From assembly GCA_963205025.1 (NCBI GenBank), contig CAUJHO010000035.1, forward strand, positions 1 through 62,749: DNA of 62,749 nucleotides, read 5' to 3'. A model generated the notes under the pieces. The model had not been told where the DNA came from. It saw only the letters and a program-made list of their open reading frames with translations, and did not search any database. The translations under genes were made by a program, and so were the position numbers. The DNA comes from Pseudomonadota bacterium. GTDB lineage: Bacteria; Pseudomonadota; Alphaproteobacteria; Caulobacterales; Caulobacteraceae. Below, one piece after another: positions 11,283-21,497 of the stretch (position 1 is the stretch's first letter; each line of letters opens with the position of its first letter).

Positions 11283-12860
11283 CTATTCCGCCGCGATGTT
11301 GGATCCGTCCGGAGCGGTCCACTTCAGCTTGGGCTGACGCGCCGCACGGGTCTCGTCCAGGCGCCGCAGGGGGGCGTGGAAGGGCGCGCCCTTGAAGCGG
11401 TCGACGTCCCCGGCCTTGGCCGCCGTCGCCAAGGCCCGCATCGCCTCGATGAAGCGATCCAGCTCTGCCTTGGATTCGGTTTCGGTCGGCTCGATCAGCA
11501 TCGCCCCATGCACGACCAGGGGGAAATACATGGTCATGGGGTGGAAACCTTCGTCGATCATCGCCTTGGCGAAATCGAGCGTGGTGATGTCGGTACCCTT
11601 CAGCCATTCATCGTCGAACAAGGCCTCGTGCATACACGGGCCGTCGGGGAAGGCAGGACTCATCAGATCCGACAGGCGGGCCTTGATGTAGTTGGCGTTC
11701 AGCACCGCGTCCTCGGCCACCTGGCGCAGACCGTCGGAGCCATGGCTCATCATGTAGCTGAGGGCCCGGACATACATGCCCATCTGACCCTGGAAGGCGC
11801 ACAGGCGTCCGAACGCCGCCTTGGCCTCGCCTTCGGGGCGTTCGATCAGGTCGAAGCCGTCCTCGTCGTGCACCACCCACGGCACCGGCGCGAACGGGGC
11901 CAGGGCCGCCGACAGCACCACCGGACCGGCACCCGGCCCACCGCCGCCGTGCGGCGTCGAAAAGGTCTTGTGCAGATTGATATGCATGGCATCGACGCCC
12001 AGGTCGCCGGGCCGCACGCGACCGACGATGGCGTTGAAGTTGGCCCCGTCGCAATAGAAATAGGCCCCGGCCTCATGTGTCAGGCGGCTGATTTCCAAAA
12101 TGTCCCGCTCGAACAGGCCACAGGTGTTGGGGTTGGTCACCATGATGGCGGCGACGTCATCGCCCAGCTTGGCGGCCAGGTCAGCCACATCCACACGCCC
12201 ATCGTCGGTCTGGGCGACCTCGACCACCGAATAGCCGACGAAGGCGGCGGTGGCGGGGTTGGTGCCATGGGCCGAGGTCGGCACCAGCACCTTGCGGCGC
12301 TTTTCATGTTGGCCCGACGCCTCATGCGCAGCGCGAATGGCCATCAGGCCGCATAGCTCGCCGTGCGCGCCGGCCTTGGGCGACAGGGCGACCGCCGGCA
12401 TGCCGGTCAGGGTCTTGAGCCAATGGGCCAGGCTGTCCATCAGTTCCAGCGCGCCCTGAACGGTCGATTGCGGCTGCAGCGGGTGGATGTCGGAAAAGCC
12501 CGGCAGCCGCGCCATCTTCTCGTTCAGGCGCGGATTGTGCTTCATCGTGCACGAGCCCAGCGGATAGATGGCCAGGTCGATGGCGTGGTTCTTCTGGCTC
12601 AGGCGCACATAGTGGCGCATGGCCTCAGGCTCGCTGAGACCCGGCAGGCCGATGGGATCGCTGCGGACCAGGCCACCGAGGTCGGCCCCGGTGCCCTTGG
12701 GCTCAGGCAGATCAACGCCGGTCTTGCCCCAGCCGTCGCCCTCGAAGATCAGGGCCTCGTTCTGCAACAGGCCGCGACCGCCGGTCAGGGTCGGGTGCTT
12801 GTAGTCGTGATCGACAGTGTTCGGCGCGGTCGGACGGCCGACGGTGTTCATGGTGGTCAT
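11283..12860 (-). CDS. gcvPB: Glycine dehydrogenase (aminomethyl-transferring) subunit 2
   Basis: PLP-containing beta subunit of the two-part P protein of the glycine cleavage system. 525 residues, with the PLP lysine K298 in NLHKTFSTPHGGGGPG and upstream AHGTNPATAAF and TNPNTCG motifs. It decarboxylates glycine and passes the aminomethyl group to lipoyl-GcvH. It is the last gene of the gcv cluster; 154 bases containing an inverted palindrome pair separate it from gcvPA, wider than the other gaps in the operon. Confidence 0.96.
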   Translation of the reverse strand: MTTMNTVGRPTAPNTVDHDYKHPTLTGGRGLLQNEALIFEGDGWGKTGVDLPEPKGTGADLGGLVRSDPIGLPGLSEPEAMRHYVRLSQKNHAIDLAIYPLGSCTMKHNPRLNEKMARLPGFSDIHPLQPQSTVQGALELMDSLAHWLKTLTGMPAVALSPKAGAHGELCGLMAIRAAHEASGQHEKRRKVLVPTSAHGTNPATAAFVGYSVVEVAQTDDGRVDVADLAAKLGDDVAAIMVTNPNTCGLFERDILEISRLTHEAGAYFYCDGANFNAIVGRVRPGDLGVDAMHINLHKTFSTPHGGGGPGAGPVVLSAALAPFAPVPWVVHDEDGFDLIERPEGEAKAAFGRLCAFQGQMGMYVRALSYMMSHGSDGLRQVAEDAVLNANYIKARLSDLMSPAFPDGPCMHEALFDDEWLKGTDITTLDFAKAMIDEGFHPMTMYFPLVVHGAMLIEPTETESKAELDRFIEAMRALATAAKAGDVDRFKGAPFHAPLRRLDETRAARQPKLKWTAPDGSNIAAE

Positions 12861-12870
12861 TTAAAATCAC

Positions 12871-12900
12871 CGCTCATCCCCGCGAAGGCGGGGACCCAGT
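12871..12900 (+). repeat. Palindromic repeat, left copy of inverted pair
   Basis: Thirty bases whose core CCCCGCGAAGGCGGGG is a self-complementary hairpin. An inverted copy with one mismatch lies at 12972-13001. The CCCCGCGAAGGCGGGG core recurs in intergenic DNA of many Alphaproteobacteria (general knowledge) and resembles REP elements. Confidence 0.75.
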
Positions 12901-12971
12901 TCTGTCCAGCGAGGTGCCGGCGTTTCAGGACATTCGATTGTGCGTCATGACCTTCTGCGGTCATCCAAAGG

Positions 12972-13001
12972 ACTGGATCCCCGCCTTCGCGGGGATGAGC
13001 G
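12972..13001 (-). repeat. Palindromic repeat, right copy of inverted pair
   Basis: Inverted copy of the element at 12871-12900 (29 of 30 bases identical as reverse complement). The pair encloses 71 bases without a gene, a BIME-like arrangement, and ends 13 bases before the gcvPA stop region. Confidence 0.75.
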
Positions 13002-13014
13002 GAAAACAAGGAAC

Positions 13015-14367
13015 TCATCCCGCCAGCACCTTCCCCAGCATCCCGGCCAGGATCTTGATGTCGGCATCCAGCGTCGTCTCGGTGGCGGCGACCAGCAGCA
13101 CATCGTCCATGCCGGCCTCGGGGTTCAGGCGGCTGTAGGGGACGCCCGCCAGGCAGCGGTATTGGGCCATGAACTCGACCACCTCTTCTGCCCTGCGCCC
13201 GTTCGGCAGGCGGATTGCGAACTCGTTGAAGAAGCGCGGGGTCAGGATTTCGACGCCCGGGATGGCGGCCAGGGCGTCGCGCGTCGCCTGGGCCTTCTCG
13301 TGGTTGATCAGGGCCAGACGGCGCAGACCGGTCTCACCCAGCAGGCTCATGTGGATCGAAAAGGCGAGGGTACACAGACCCGAGTTCGTACAGATGTTCG
13401 ACGTTGCCTTGTCGCGGCGGATATGCTGCTCGCGGGTCGACAGGGTCAGGACGAAGCCGCGCTCACCCTCGGCATCGACGGTTTCGCCCGTCAGGCGGCC
13501 CGGCATCTGCCGGATCAGCTTTTCGCGCGTGGCGAACAGGCCGACGTAGGGGCCGCCGAAGTTCAAGGCATTGCCGATCGACTGGCCCTCCGCGGCGACG
13601 ATATCAGCCCCCATCTCGCCCGGCGACTTCAACAGGCCCATCGACACCGCCTCAGTCACGACGACGATCAGCAGGGCCCCGGCGGCGTGCGCGGCCTCGG
13701 CAATCTTGCTGACATCGGTGGCGGTGCCGAAGACGTTGGGAGTCTGGACGACGACGCAGGCCGTGTCCGGCCCGATCTGGGCGATCACGGCATCCTCGGC
13801 GTCGATGGCGGGGGCCAGCACCTGGGTCTCGACGCCGACGGCGTGAACCACCGTCTCGGTCGCGGCGACATAGTGGGGGTGGACGCCGCCGGAGATCACC
13901 GCCTTGTTGCGGCGGGTGGCGCGGGTCGCCATCAGGACGCCCTCGGCCATGGCGGTCGAGCCGTCATAGAGGGACGCATTGGCCACCTCCATGCCGGTCA
14001 GGGCCGCCACCTGGGTCTGGAATTCGTACAGGTACTGAAGCGTGCCCTGGGCGATTTCCGGCTGGTACGGCGTGTAGCTGGTCAGGAACTCCGACCGCTG
14101 GATGATGTGATCGACCGTCGCCGGCACATGGTGGCGATAGGCCCCAGCCCCACAGAAGAAGGCCACTGACCCTGCCACCGTGTTCTTGGAGGCCATCGCC
14201 GACAGGGCGCGTTCGACCTCCAGCTCGCCGGCCACGCGCGGCAGATCGACCAGGCCGTCGCGCCGCGCCTCAGCGGGGACATCCACGAACAGATCGTCGA
14301 TCGACTTGGCACCGATGGCCGCCAGCATGGCCGTTCGGTCATCAGGGGAGAGGGGCAGGTAACGCAT
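13015..14367 (-). CDS. gcvPA: Glycine dehydrogenase (aminomethyl-transferring) subunit 1
   Basis: Alpha subunit of the split P protein; it pairs with GcvPB to form the active enzyme. 450 residues beginning [11 protein letters not shown], with the family-typical [17 protein letters not shown] and [15 protein letters not shown] segments and QTPNVFG. Length matches the family. It sits 7 bases downstream of the OsmC-like gene and in the same direction as gcvT and gcvH, so it belongs to the riboswitch-led operon. Confidence 0.96.
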   Translation of the reverse strand: MRYLPLSPDDRTAMLAAIGAKSIDDLFVDVPAEARRDGLVDLPRVAGELEVERALSAMASKNTVAGSVAFFCGAGAYRHHVPATVDHIIQRSEFLTSYTPYQPEIAQGTLQYLYEFQTQVAALTGMEVANASLYDGSTAMAEGVLMATRATRRNKAVISGGVHPHYVAATETVVHAVGVETQVLAPAIDAEDAVIAQIGPDTACVVVQTPNVFGTATDVSKIAEAAHAAGALLIVVVTEAVSMGLLKSPGEMGADIVAAEGQSIGNALNFGGPYVGLFATREKLIRQMPGRLTGETVDAEGERGFVLTLSTREQHIRRDKATSNICTNSGLCTLAFSIHMSLLGETGLRRLALINHEKAQATRDALAAIPGVEILTPRFFNEFAIRLPNGRRAEEVVEFMAQYRCLAGVPYSRLNPEAGMDDVLLVAATETTLDADIKILAGMLGKVLAG

Positions 14368-14374
14368 CGGAATC

Positions 14375-14824
14375 TCAGCGGGGTTCGACGCGCATTTCGG
14401 CGCGCAGGGAGTTGGCGATGTAGCACTCGTCGTGGGCGAGCCGGTGGCATTCGACGATCAGGGCAGGGTCGGCCTGACCCTCGTAGGTGACATGGGGTCG
14501 GAGCGTCACGACCGCCATGTAATCCTTGCCGGCCTCGTTCTTGGCCATTTCGCCGTCGGCCTGATCTTCGTAGGCGGTGACGATCAGCCCCTTCTTGCGG
14601 GCGATGGCCAGGAACCACAGCATGTGACACGCCGAGGCCGAGGCGACGAGCGCCTCTTCCGGGTCGACGGCCGACGGATCGGACCCTGGAACCGACGGCC
14701 CGGCCGAGGCGCGCACGACCGTGTGCCCGTCAAAGCGCCATTCGTGCACACGACTGTACTGGCCCGAGCGATGATCCTCGGCCGAGCCGGTCCAGGTGAC
14801 GGTGGCGGCGTAGCGGTCGGTCAT
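14375..14824 (-). CDS. OsmC family protein embedded in the gcv operon
   Basis: 149-residue OsmC/Ohr-fold protein. The two redox cysteines expected for peroxidase activity are present as C66 (SACHML) and C126 (ECHRLA); C134 is an extra one. Members reduce organic hydroperoxides using a dithiol, in some cases lipoyl-dependent enzymes. It lies 3 bases after gcvH and 7 bases before gcvPA, so it is fully embedded in the operon. Because the H protein is lipoylated and Ohr enzymes are known to draw electrons from lipoylated proteins, a functional link with the glycine cleavage complex is an attractive inference. Confidence 0.85.
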   Translation of the reverse strand: MTDRYAATVTWTGSAEDHRSGQYSRVHEWRFDGHTVVRASAGPSVPGSDPSAVDPEEALVASASACHMLWFLAIARKKGLIVTAYEDQADGEMAKNEAGKDYMAVVTLRPHVTYEGQADPALIVECHRLAHDECYIANSLRAEMRVEPR

Positions 14825-14827
14825 GTC

Positions 14828-15193
14828 CTAGAGGGTCTTGAGATATTCGTCGTAGGCCGCCTGATCCATCAGGCCGTCCAGTTGGGCGGTGTCCGGCACC
14901 TTGATCCTGGCGAACCAGCCCGCACCTTGCGGATCCTGATTGACGGTTTCCGGCGCGCTGCTGAGGACAGCATTGCCTTCGACGACCTCGCCGGTCACCG
15001 GCGCATAGACGTCAGAAGCCGCCTTGACGGATTCGACGACGGCAAAGCTGTCGCCGGCGACGACCTGCCGGCCAGCCTCGGGAACCTCGACGAAGACGAC
15101 ATCGCCCAGCGCCTCAGCGGCGTGGCTGGTGATGCCGATGGTGACGACGTCACCTTCCAGGCGGACCCATTCGTGGTCACGGGTGAATTTCAT
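14828..15193 (-). CDS. gcvH: Glycine cleavage system H protein
   Basis: Lipoyl carrier of the glycine cleavage system, shuttling the aminomethyl group from P to T protein. 121 residues beginning [10 protein letters not shown]; the lipoyl-lysine is K57 in [15 protein letters not shown], followed by GEVVEGN and GAGWFARI. The ATG at 15193 has a strong AGGAGAG site upstream; the longer open frame is not used. It follows gcvT by 10 bases. Confidence 0.96.
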   Translation of the reverse strand: MKFTRDHEWVRLEGDVVTIGITSHAAEALGDVVFVEVPEAGRQVVAGDSFAVVESVKAASDVYAPVTGEVVEGNAVLSSAPETVNQDPQGAGWFARIKVPDTAQLDGLMDQAAYDEYLKTL

Positions 15194-15203
15194 GGGGCTC
15201 TCC

Positions 15204-16313
15204 TCAGGCCTTGGGTTTGCGATAGTAGCGTTGGGCCACGAACGGCATGGCGACGACCTCGGCGGGGGCGGCCTTGCCGCGCACGATGACCTGCAGGTCG
15301 GTGCCCAACTCAGAAAGTGCCGGCGGCACATAGCCCATGGCGATGTTGCGGCCCAGCGTCGGAGACGGCCCGCCCGAAGTGACCTTGCCGATGACATTGC
15401 CGTCCATGTCGGCGATCTCGGCACCTTCGCGGGCCGGAGCCCCTTCCTTGACGATCAGGCCCACGCGCACCCGCGACGGCCCATCAGCCAGCTCACCCAG
15501 CACGCGCTCGGCCCCATTGAAGTTCGCGGCCTCCTTGCGGGACTTGGACAGGGCGAAGGTCAGGGCCCCTTCGACCGGGCTGGTCGTCGGATCGATGTCG
15601 TGGCCATGGAGCGGCAGGCCGGCTTCAAGGCGAAGGCTGTCGCGGGCACCCAGACCGATCGGCTTGACCCGGGCGTCCTCCAGAATGGCATCCCAGATGC
15701 GGTCGGCCTGATCCGCCGGGACCGAAATTTCATAGCCGTCTTCGCCGGTGTAGCCCGAACGCGAGACGTAACAGTCAACGCCGAACAGCATCACCCGCGC
15801 GCTGTCCATGAAGCCGAAATCGGCCAGCAGCGGCTCGTGCGCGGCCATGACCTCGGCGGCCTCGGGGCCCTGTATGGCGATGAGGGCGCGGTCGTCCAGA
15901 ATGGTGAGCTTGGCGTCGCCCGACAGATTGGCTTGCCAGAAGGCGAAGTCCTCGTCCTTGTTGCCGGCATTGACGACGACGAACAGGCCGTCGTGATCCG
16001 GCTTGCCGGCCATCAGGTCGTCGATGATGCCGCCCTGATCGTTCAGCAGCAGGGAGTATTTCTGGCGTCCTTCCTTCAGGACGGCGTAGTCGCCGGGCAC
16101 GAACCGCTCGAACTGGGTGATGGCATCGGCACCGGTGATCTTGCACTGGCCCATGTGCGAGACATCGAACAGGCCGGCGTGCTCGCGGGTCCAGCGGTGC
16201 TCGGCCAGAACCCCTTCGTACTGGACCGGCATGTCATAGCCGCCAAAGCCGACCATACGCGCGCCGCGACGACGGTGGTTGGCGTTCAGGGGGGTGGTCT
16301 TCAGTTCGCTCAT
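15204..16313 (-). CDS. gcvT: Glycine cleavage system T protein (aminomethyltransferase)
   Basis: Transfers the methylene of aminomethyl-lipoyl GcvH to tetrahydrofolate, releasing ammonia. 369 residues beginning [10 protein letters not shown], with [37 protein letters not shown] and other family motifs. The ATG at 16313 has an AGGAGGAG site; the open frame beyond it is the riboswitch. First gene of the gcvT-H-osmC-PA-PB operon. Confidence 0.96.
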   Translation of the reverse strand: MSELKTTPLNANHRRRGARMVGFGGYDMPVQYEGVLAEHRWTREHAGLFDVSHMGQCKITGADAITQFERFVPGDYAVLKEGRQKYSLLLNDQGGIIDDLMAGKPDHDGLFVVVNAGNKDEDFAFWQANLSGDAKLTILDDRALIAIQGPEAAEVMAAHEPLLADFGFMDSARVMLFGVDCYVSRSGYTGEDGYEISVPADQADRIWDAILEDARVKPIGLGARDSLRLEAGLPLHGHDIDPTTSPVEGALTFALSKSRKEAANFNGAERVLGELADGPSRVRVGLIVKEGAPAREGAEIADMDGNVIGKVTSGGPSPTLGRNIAMGYVPPALSELGTDLQVIVRGKAAPAEVVAMPFVAQRYYRKPKA

Positions 16314-16358
16314 GGTGTCGGCTCCTCCTACGGGCGTGTCCCGCCCGGCAGAGCCCCC

Positions 16359-16530
16359 GCTGTCTCGTGGCCTGAGAGATTCCGGCCCTGGATCAGGCCT
16401 TGCTCCGTCGGCGAACCCGGCCGGGTTCTTTCCAGCGTTTGTTGTGCTTCGCGGTCCTTTTGCCTGAGCGTTTCCGGGGCGGTTGCGCCTTCGGCTCCGG
16501 GGCTGGATACGCCGCCCCGATCTCTCCCGC
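16359..16530 (-). promoter_or_regulatory. Tandem glycine riboswitch upstream of gcvT
   Basis: On the minus strand the leader of gcvT contains two glycine aptamers. Aptamer 1 (16530-16451) starts GCGGGAGAG, has the GCCGAAGGCGCAA core and ends CTCAGGCAAAAGGACCGC; aptamer 2 (16436-16359) has GGAAAGAAC, GCCGACGGAGCAAGGC and AATCTCTCAGGC and closes with a GCTG/CAGC stem. A 14-base linker separates them. Downstream, GGCTC near 16355 can pair with GAGCC next to the AGGAGGAG site of gcvT, suggesting control of translation initiation (inference). Known glycine riboswitches turn gcv genes on when glycine is high. Confidence 0.92.
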
Positions 16531-16550
16531 GAGAGCGGCTCCAAAGGCCC

Positions 16551-16569
16551 TGACTCCGTTGCGGAGTCA
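16551..16569. other. Perfect 19-base hairpin upstream of the riboswitch
   Basis: TGACTCC-GTTGC-GGAGTCA type palindrome located 20 bases before aptamer 1 in the gcvT leader and 57 bases before the divergent fbp start. It could be the first stem of the gcvT leader RNA or an operator between the two divergent promoters; the sequence alone does not decide. Confidence 0.45.
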
Positions 16570-16625
16570 AGCGTCGCCGCCTAGACAGGTGCCGACCTTC
16601 GGAAATCCTTCTCAGGAACACGCCC

Positions 16626-17594
16626 ATGACCGCCCCCGCCACTCTTGAAGCCTGGCTCGCCGGATCAAATGCGCCCGAGGGCGTGGTCGAGGTTCTGACG
16701 GTGCTGGGGCGGACCTGCGCGGAGATGTCCGTGGTCGTCGCAGGCGGCGCTTTGACCGGGGTGCTAGGGGCGTCCGGCGTCGTCAATGTCCAGGACGAGG
16801 AGCAGAAGAAGCTCGACCTGATTACCAACGACATGCTGACCGAGGCGCTGCTGGCCTGTCCGGTCGTGGCGGGCGTGGCGTCTGAAGAAATGGACAACAG
16901 CCAGGCCGCCGGCCATGCGACGGGTCAGTGGCTGGTGCTGTTCGATCCGCTGGACGGCTCATCCAACATCGACATCAATGCGCCGGTCGGGACCATCTTT
17001 TCGATCCTGAAGTCGCCGACCGCGACCCCGACTGACGCCGACTTCCTGCAGCCAGGCCGCGACCAGGCGGCGTCTGGCTATGTGCTCTACGGGGCCCAGA
17101 CCATGCTGGTGCTGACGGTGGGGTCCGGCGTGGTCGGCTTTACCCTGGCCGGCGACGGTGCCTGGCGGCTGACGCATGAGGACATCCGCATTCCGGCCGA
17201 CACCAAGGAGTTCGCCATCAACATGTCGAACCAGCGCCACTGGGCCGAGGGCGTGCAACGCTATATCGCCGGCTGTCTGCAGGGGGTTGAGGGGCCTCGG
17301 GCCAAGAACTTCAACATGCGCTGGGTCGCGGCCATGGTCGCCGATGTTCATCGCGTGCTGATGCGTGGCGGCGTGTTTCTGTATCCGTGGGACAAGCGCG
17401 AGCCGGGCAAGCCGGGCAAGCTGCGTCTGATGTACGAGGGCAATCCCATGGCCCTCTTGGTCGAACAGGCCGGCGGCAAGGCGACCACCGACGGGGTCCA
17501 GCGCATTCTCGACGTCGAGCCGACCCAGTTGCACCAGCGCATCCCGATTGCGCTGGGCTCTGCCAATGAGATCGATCAGGTCGCGGCGGCGTAG
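16626..17594 (+). CDS. fbp: Class I fructose-1,6-bisphosphatase
   Basis: Gluconeogenic hydrolysis of fructose 1,6-bisphosphate. 322 residues with the metal-binding phosphatase motif [11 protein letters not shown], the upstream ASEEMD acidic site, KNFNMRW and the C-terminal [17 protein letters not shown] signature of class I enzymes. Divergent from the gcv operon; its last 19 bases overlap the convergent adenine deaminase gene. Confidence 0.94.
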   Translation: MTAPATLEAWLAGSNAPEGVVEVLTVLGRTCAEMSVVVAGGALTGVLGASGVVNVQDEEQKKLDLITNDMLTEALLACPVVAGVASEEMDNSQAAGHATGQWLVLFDPLDGSSNIDINAPVGTIFSILKSPTATPTDADFLQPGRDQAASGYVLYGAQTMLVLTVGSGVVGFTLAGDGAWRLTHEDIRIPADTKEFAINMSNQRHWAEGVQRYIAGCLQGVEGPRAKNFNMRWVAAMVADVHRVLMRGGVFLYPWDKREPGKPGKLRLMYEGNPMALLVEQAGGKATTDGVQRILDVEPTQLHQRIPIALGSANEIDQVAAA

Positions 17595-18595
17595 GCCTCG
17601 ACCTCGGCGATGCGGGCCGCCTTCTGATCGTCGGGCAGGAACGACCCCTCAAAGCTGTTCCTTGCAAGGCGCGTGACCTGATCGCGGGTCAGGCCGACGG
17701 CCTCAGCCAACTGGATGTAGTTCTGGTTCACATAGCCGCCGAAATAGGCAGGATCGTCCGAGTTCAGGGTGACATGCAGCCCGCGCCGCAGCATCTCCGG
17801 CACGGGGTGATCCTTGAGGTCATGCACCACGCACAGTTTCAGGTTCGATAGCGGGCAGACCGTCAGCGTCATCTGATTGGCGGCCAGGCGTTCGATCAGG
17901 GCTTCGTCTTCCATCGAGCGATTGCCGTGATCCATCCGGTCGATGTGCAGCAGATCCAGCGCCTCGCGGACGTATTGTGGCGGGCCTTCCTCACCGGCGT
18001 GGGCGACGCGCTTGAGGCCCATCTGGCCGGCGCGATCAAAGACGCGCTGGAACTTTGACGGCGGATGGCCGACCTCTGACGAATCCAGACCGACGCCGAT
18101 GATCCGGTCCAGCCAGGGCTCGGCGGCCTTGAGCGTGTCGAAAGCGGCGCCCTCGTCCAGGTGTCTGAGGAAACACAGGATCAGGCTGGAGGAGACGCCC
18201 AACTCGGCCTCGGCGGTCTTCATCCCGGCCAGCAGGCCGTCGGCTGCGACGGCGAACGGCAGGCCGCGATCGGTGTGGGTCTGGGGGTCAAAGAAGATCT
18301 CGGCATGGCGCACATTGTCCGCCGCCGCCCGCCGGAAATAGGCCAGGGCCATGTCGTGGAAGTCGGCTTCGGTCTGAAGCACATTGGCCCCGGCATAGTA
18401 GATGTCCAGGAAGTCCTGCAGGTTCGAGAAATCATAGGCCGCGCGCACGGCCTCGACGCTGTCGAACGGGATCGCGACCTTGTTGCGCTGGGCGAACTCG
18501 AACATCTGTTCCGGCTCTAGCGAGCCTTCGATATGCAGATGCAATTCGGCCTTGGGCAGGCCGGCGATGTAGGTGGACAACTGGGTTTCGGCCAT
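17576..18595 (-). CDS. Adenine deaminase of the adenosine deaminase-like family
   Basis: 339-residue zinc amidohydrolase. It has the metal motif [14 protein letters not shown] near the N-terminus, HAGEEG (catalytic Glu), MDHGNRS, and [12 protein letters not shown] near the end. The segment [14 protein letters not shown] is characteristic of the bacterial/fungal adenine deaminases (Aah1-like, EC 3.5.4.2) rather than true adenosine deaminases, which have a different loop here; many databases still label such genes 'add'. Expected role: salvage of adenine to hypoxanthine. Convergent overlap of 19 bases with fbp. Confidence 0.88.
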   Translation of the reverse strand: MAETQLSTYIAGLPKAELHLHIEGSLEPEQMFEFAQRNKVAIPFDSVEAVRAAYDFSNLQDFLDIYYAGANVLQTEADFHDMALAYFRRAAADNVRHAEIFFDPQTHTDRGLPFAVAADGLLAGMKTAEAELGVSSSLILCFLRHLDEGAAFDTLKAAEPWLDRIIGVGLDSSEVGHPPSKFQRVFDRAGQMGLKRVAHAGEEGPPQYVREALDLLHIDRMDHGNRSMEDEALIERLAANQMTLTVCPLSNLKLCVVHDLKDHPVPEMLRRGLHVTLNSDDPAYFGGYVNQNYIQLAEAVGLTRDQVTRLARNSFEGSFLPDDQKAARIAEVEAYAAAT

Positions 18596-18667
18596 GCTCT
18601 CTCATAGAAGTGACGGAACGCGGATCGAGGAATAGCGTTCGTCTCGTATCAGCTTGGGAGCATCGAC

Positions 18668-18823
18668 ATGGCAGACGAAAAAGACAAGACAATCATCATC
18701 AACACCACGCCCGGTGTCATGGGCGACGGCACCGAGGAACAGAACCTCGGCCAGCCGAGCGATCCGTCCAAGCGGATCACCAAGGAAGAGGTCGAAGAAG
18801 CCTTCGGCGAGAAGAAAGACTAG
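18668..18823 (+). CDS. Small acidic hypothetical protein, 51 residues
   Basis: A 51-residue hydrophilic frame beginning MADEKDKTIIIN and ending EEAFGEKKD. Third codon positions are strongly G/C, there is a GGGAG site 7 bases before the ATG, and a typical stop, all of which support a real gene. No hydrophobic segment or known motif. It is divergent from the adenine deaminase. Function unknown. Confidence 0.6.
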   Translation: MADEKDKTIIINTTPGVMGDGTEEQNLGQPSDPSKRITKEEVEEAFGEKKD

Positions 18824-18905
18824 GCGAAAGCCAGGTCGGTCGCTAACGGCCCGCCTTCGATCCGGCGTTCAGATCCTAGCAAATGGAACGCGATCGGCAG
18901 CGGCC

Positions 18906-19640
18906 TCAGCGATCTGCCGGCGTTGCCTCGGGTCCGGGTGGGTCGCCCCGGGAAACCCTGGTCATGTTGAGGAGGGCAGTATGTTCGTGCGTCGCGCGAA
19001 CGCACTCAGCAGGATGGCTGACGCGACGGCGCGTTTCCTGAAAGGCCCGGTCGAACAGGGCATCGAGCGCGGGCCGGTAGGAGAGATTCCAGATTCCGGC
19101 GGATATCCTTGTATTGGTGTCGGTGACCGCGTGAGACTCGACCTGGGCCGCCGTCGAGAACAGGTTAAGCTCGGCGGGTGAGCCGAACCCGACGCTTCCG
19201 GCCATGTTGTAGATGTAGTCTCGCGCGGCATCTCGGCGCGCGTCTGCAAAGGATTGCCAGTTCCGTCGCGCCATCCACTCCGTCTCGCCGTAACGACGAA
19301 TACGCACCTCGGCCGAGGTCGCTTGCGAGTCACCCACACGCGCCGCGTGAATGACATGGAAATAAAACAGCGGCCCCCGCGCGCCGGTCGCGAGATCGGT
19401 GATGTGATAATACATGTTGATCATCGGCAGGGCCCGACCGCGAAGCGCCGTCTGATTGGGCGGTCGCCAGGTTGCCAGACCCGAGACGGGTTGCCCGTCT
19501 TCCAGCAGGATCTGCATGATGTGCTCCCCGGCCGGCCCTCGCACGACCCCTTCGCAGACTCGCTGCTGCTGGGCGTGGGCCGGTGCCGAAATCGCCGCCA
19601 TCATCGACAGGGCAGCCAGCGCAAGGGCAAGGATTCTCAT
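18906..19640 (-). CDS. Secreted hypothetical protein with signal peptide
   Basis: 244 residues starting with a clear Sec signal peptide (MRILALALAALSM to SAPAHAQQ, cleavage near residue 25). The mature part has three cysteines and patterns such as WRPPNQTALRGRALPMINMYYHITDL and a conserved-looking AARDYIYNMAGSVGFG, but I do not recognise the family. I chose the ATG at 19640 because the longer frame would bury the signal peptide. Probably periplasmic. It lies 63 bases after argS in the same direction. Confidence 0.7.
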   Translation of the reverse strand: MRILALALAALSMMAAISAPAHAQQQRVCEGVVRGPAGEHIMQILLEDGQPVSGLATWRPPNQTALRGRALPMINMYYHITDLATGARGPLFYFHVIHAARVGDSQATSAEVRIRRYGETEWMARRNWQSFADARRDAARDYIYNMAGSVGFGSPAELNLFSTAAQVESHAVTDTNTRISAGIWNLSYRPALDALFDRAFQETRRRVSHPAECVRATHEHTALLNMTRVSRGDPPGPEATPADR

Positions 19641-19703
19641 AAGGGACTCCCGAGCACGAACGCCTGATACACTACGGGAAGGGTCGCCAGAGTTCAACCT
19701 GAC

Positions 19704-21497
19704 CTACATCTGGGAGGGTGTTTCGATCCCCAGTAGATTCAGGACCGTCTCGAGCTGCTTGAGCACCGCCTCGGTCAGGGCCAGGCGTGCGCCACGGGTG
19801 GCCTCGTGGCCCGGAGCCAAGATCGGGCAGGCGGCGTAGAACTTCGAAAAGGCCTGGGCCAGCCGATAGGCGTGCTCGGCCAGGGCGTTCGGCCCGCGCC
19901 GGTCATAGGCCTCCTGAACGGCCTGATCGAAGGCGTCCAGCACCAGCGCCAGTTCGCGTTCCGCCGGCTCGATGATCTCGATGTCGCCGACCGTCGCATT
20001 CTCGGTCGCCGCGCGGCGCAGCAGCGATTTGATGCGGACGGCCTGGTAAAGCAGATAGGGGCCGGTCTTGCCCTCGAAACTGGTGAACCGATCCAGATCG
20101 AAGATGTAGCTGGTGCCGCGCCAGTTCGACAGGTCGGCAAATTTGAGGGCGGCGACCGCCACCTTGGCGGCGATGCCCTCGAACGCTTCGGGGGACAGGT
20201 CTTCACCCAGACCGGCCTCGTGCAGACGCGCGCGCGCCTTGTCGCGGGTCATCTCGATCAGGTCGGCCAGCTTCAGCACCCCGCCGGCGCGGGTCTTGAA
20301 CGGCTTGCCGTCCGGCCCGTTCATGGTGCCGAAGCCCAGGTGCTCCAGCTGGCCCGGCTGGGCGTAGCCGGCGAGATAGGCGGCGCGGAAAACCTGTTCG
20401 AAATGCTCAGCCTGGCGCTGGTCGACGACGTAGAGGACGAGGTCGAAACCCTGTTCCTGGCGTCGATCCAGAATGGTCGCCAGATCGGTCGTGCCATACA
20501 TGGCCGAGCCTTCGGACGAGATCACCAGCAGGGGGTCGGGGCTGGGGACCGTCACGACCGAACCGTCAGCCAGTTTCTTGGACTTCGTCTCGCCGTCGCG
20601 GGCGACATGGATCACGCGCGCGCCCTGGTCGTCGACCAGCAGTCCGCTGGCCTCCAGGTCTTCGACCATGCCGGGAATGAGGGGGTCGGCGTCGGCCTCG
20701 CCCTTCCACAGGTCGAAAGTCACGCCCAACGCGCCGAAGTCGCGCTGAAGTGCCTTCATGGAGACGTCGTGCATGTGTTTCCACAAGGCGCGATAGCCTG
20801 GACGTCCGGCCTGGAGTTCGGCGGTGGTCTTGCGGGCGCGGTCGCGGAAGGCCGGATCCTCCTTGGCCCGGGCGGCCGCAGCCGGATACAGGCGCTCGAG
20901 ATCCTCCAGACTGACCGGGCTGTCGTCGGGATAGGGACCGTCACCCTGGAAGTCGACGGCCTTGCCCTCATCTTCCAGCGCCGCGATCAACAGGCCCATC
21001 TGGAAGCCCCAGTCGCCGAAATGGGCGTCGCCCCAGACGGTGTCGCCGCGGAAACGGAACAGGCGCTTGAGGCTCTCGCCGATGATCGACGAGCGCAGGT
21101 GACCGACATGCATCGGCTTGGCGACATTGGGCCCGCCGTAGTCGATGACGACCCGGCGCGGCTCGGCCACGAGTGAGGCCCCGACCATCGGACTGGCCGA
21201 AAGCTCGGACACGCGCCGGGCCAACGCCGCATCGGTCACCCGCAGATTGATGAAACCGGGCCCGGCGATCTCGATGGACGCGATATCGGGATTGCCATCC
21301 AGGTGTGCCGCGACGCGCCCGGCCAGTTCGCGCGGGTTGGCCTTGGCCTGTTTGGCGGCGGCAAGCGCACCGTTGGACTGGAAATCGGCCAGGTCAGGCC
21401 GATCCGACGGGCTGACGCGCGCCAGGTCTTCGGGCAAGCCTTCGGCGGCGAAGGCGGCGCGAACCGCTTCGCTCAGACGGCTCTTGAGATCGCTCAT
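19704..21497 (-). CDS. argS: Arginyl-tRNA synthetase
   Basis: Class I aminoacyl-tRNA synthetase charging tRNA-Arg. 597 residues: N-terminal Arg-tRNA synthetase domain, the HIGH-like motif ([16 protein letters not shown]) around residues 125-140, FGDWGFQMG, and a C-terminal DALR anticodon-binding domain ending PSQM. The class KMSKS motif is degenerate, as is usual for ArgS. The start overlaps the stop of the upstream secreted-protein gene by 4 bases. Confidence 0.96.
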   Translation of the reverse strand: MSDLKSRLSEAVRAAFAAEGLPEDLARVSPSDRPDLADFQSNGALAAAKQAKANPRELAGRVAAHLDGNPDIASIEIAGPGFINLRVTDAALARRVSELSASPMVGASLVAEPRRVVIDYGGPNVAKPMHVGHLRSSIIGESLKRLFRFRGDTVWGDAHFGDWGFQMGLLIAALEDEGKAVDFQGDGPYPDDSPVSLEDLERLYPAAAARAKEDPAFRDRARKTTAELQAGRPGYRALWKHMHDVSMKALQRDFGALGVTFDLWKGEADADPLIPGMVEDLEASGLLVDDQGARVIHVARDGETKSKKLADGSVVTVPSPDPLLVISSEGSAMYGTTDLATILDRRQEQGFDLVLYVVDQRQAEHFEQVFRAAYLAGYAQPGQLEHLGFGTMNGPDGKPFKTRAGGVLKLADLIEMTRDKARARLHEAGLGEDLSPEAFEGIAAKVAVAALKFADLSNWRGTSYIFDLDRFTSFEGKTGPYLLYQAVRIKSLLRRAATENATVGDIEIIEPAERELALVLDAFDQAVQEAYDRRGPNALAEHAYRLAQAFSKFYAACPILAPGHEATRGARLALTEAVLKQLETVLNLLGIETPSQM

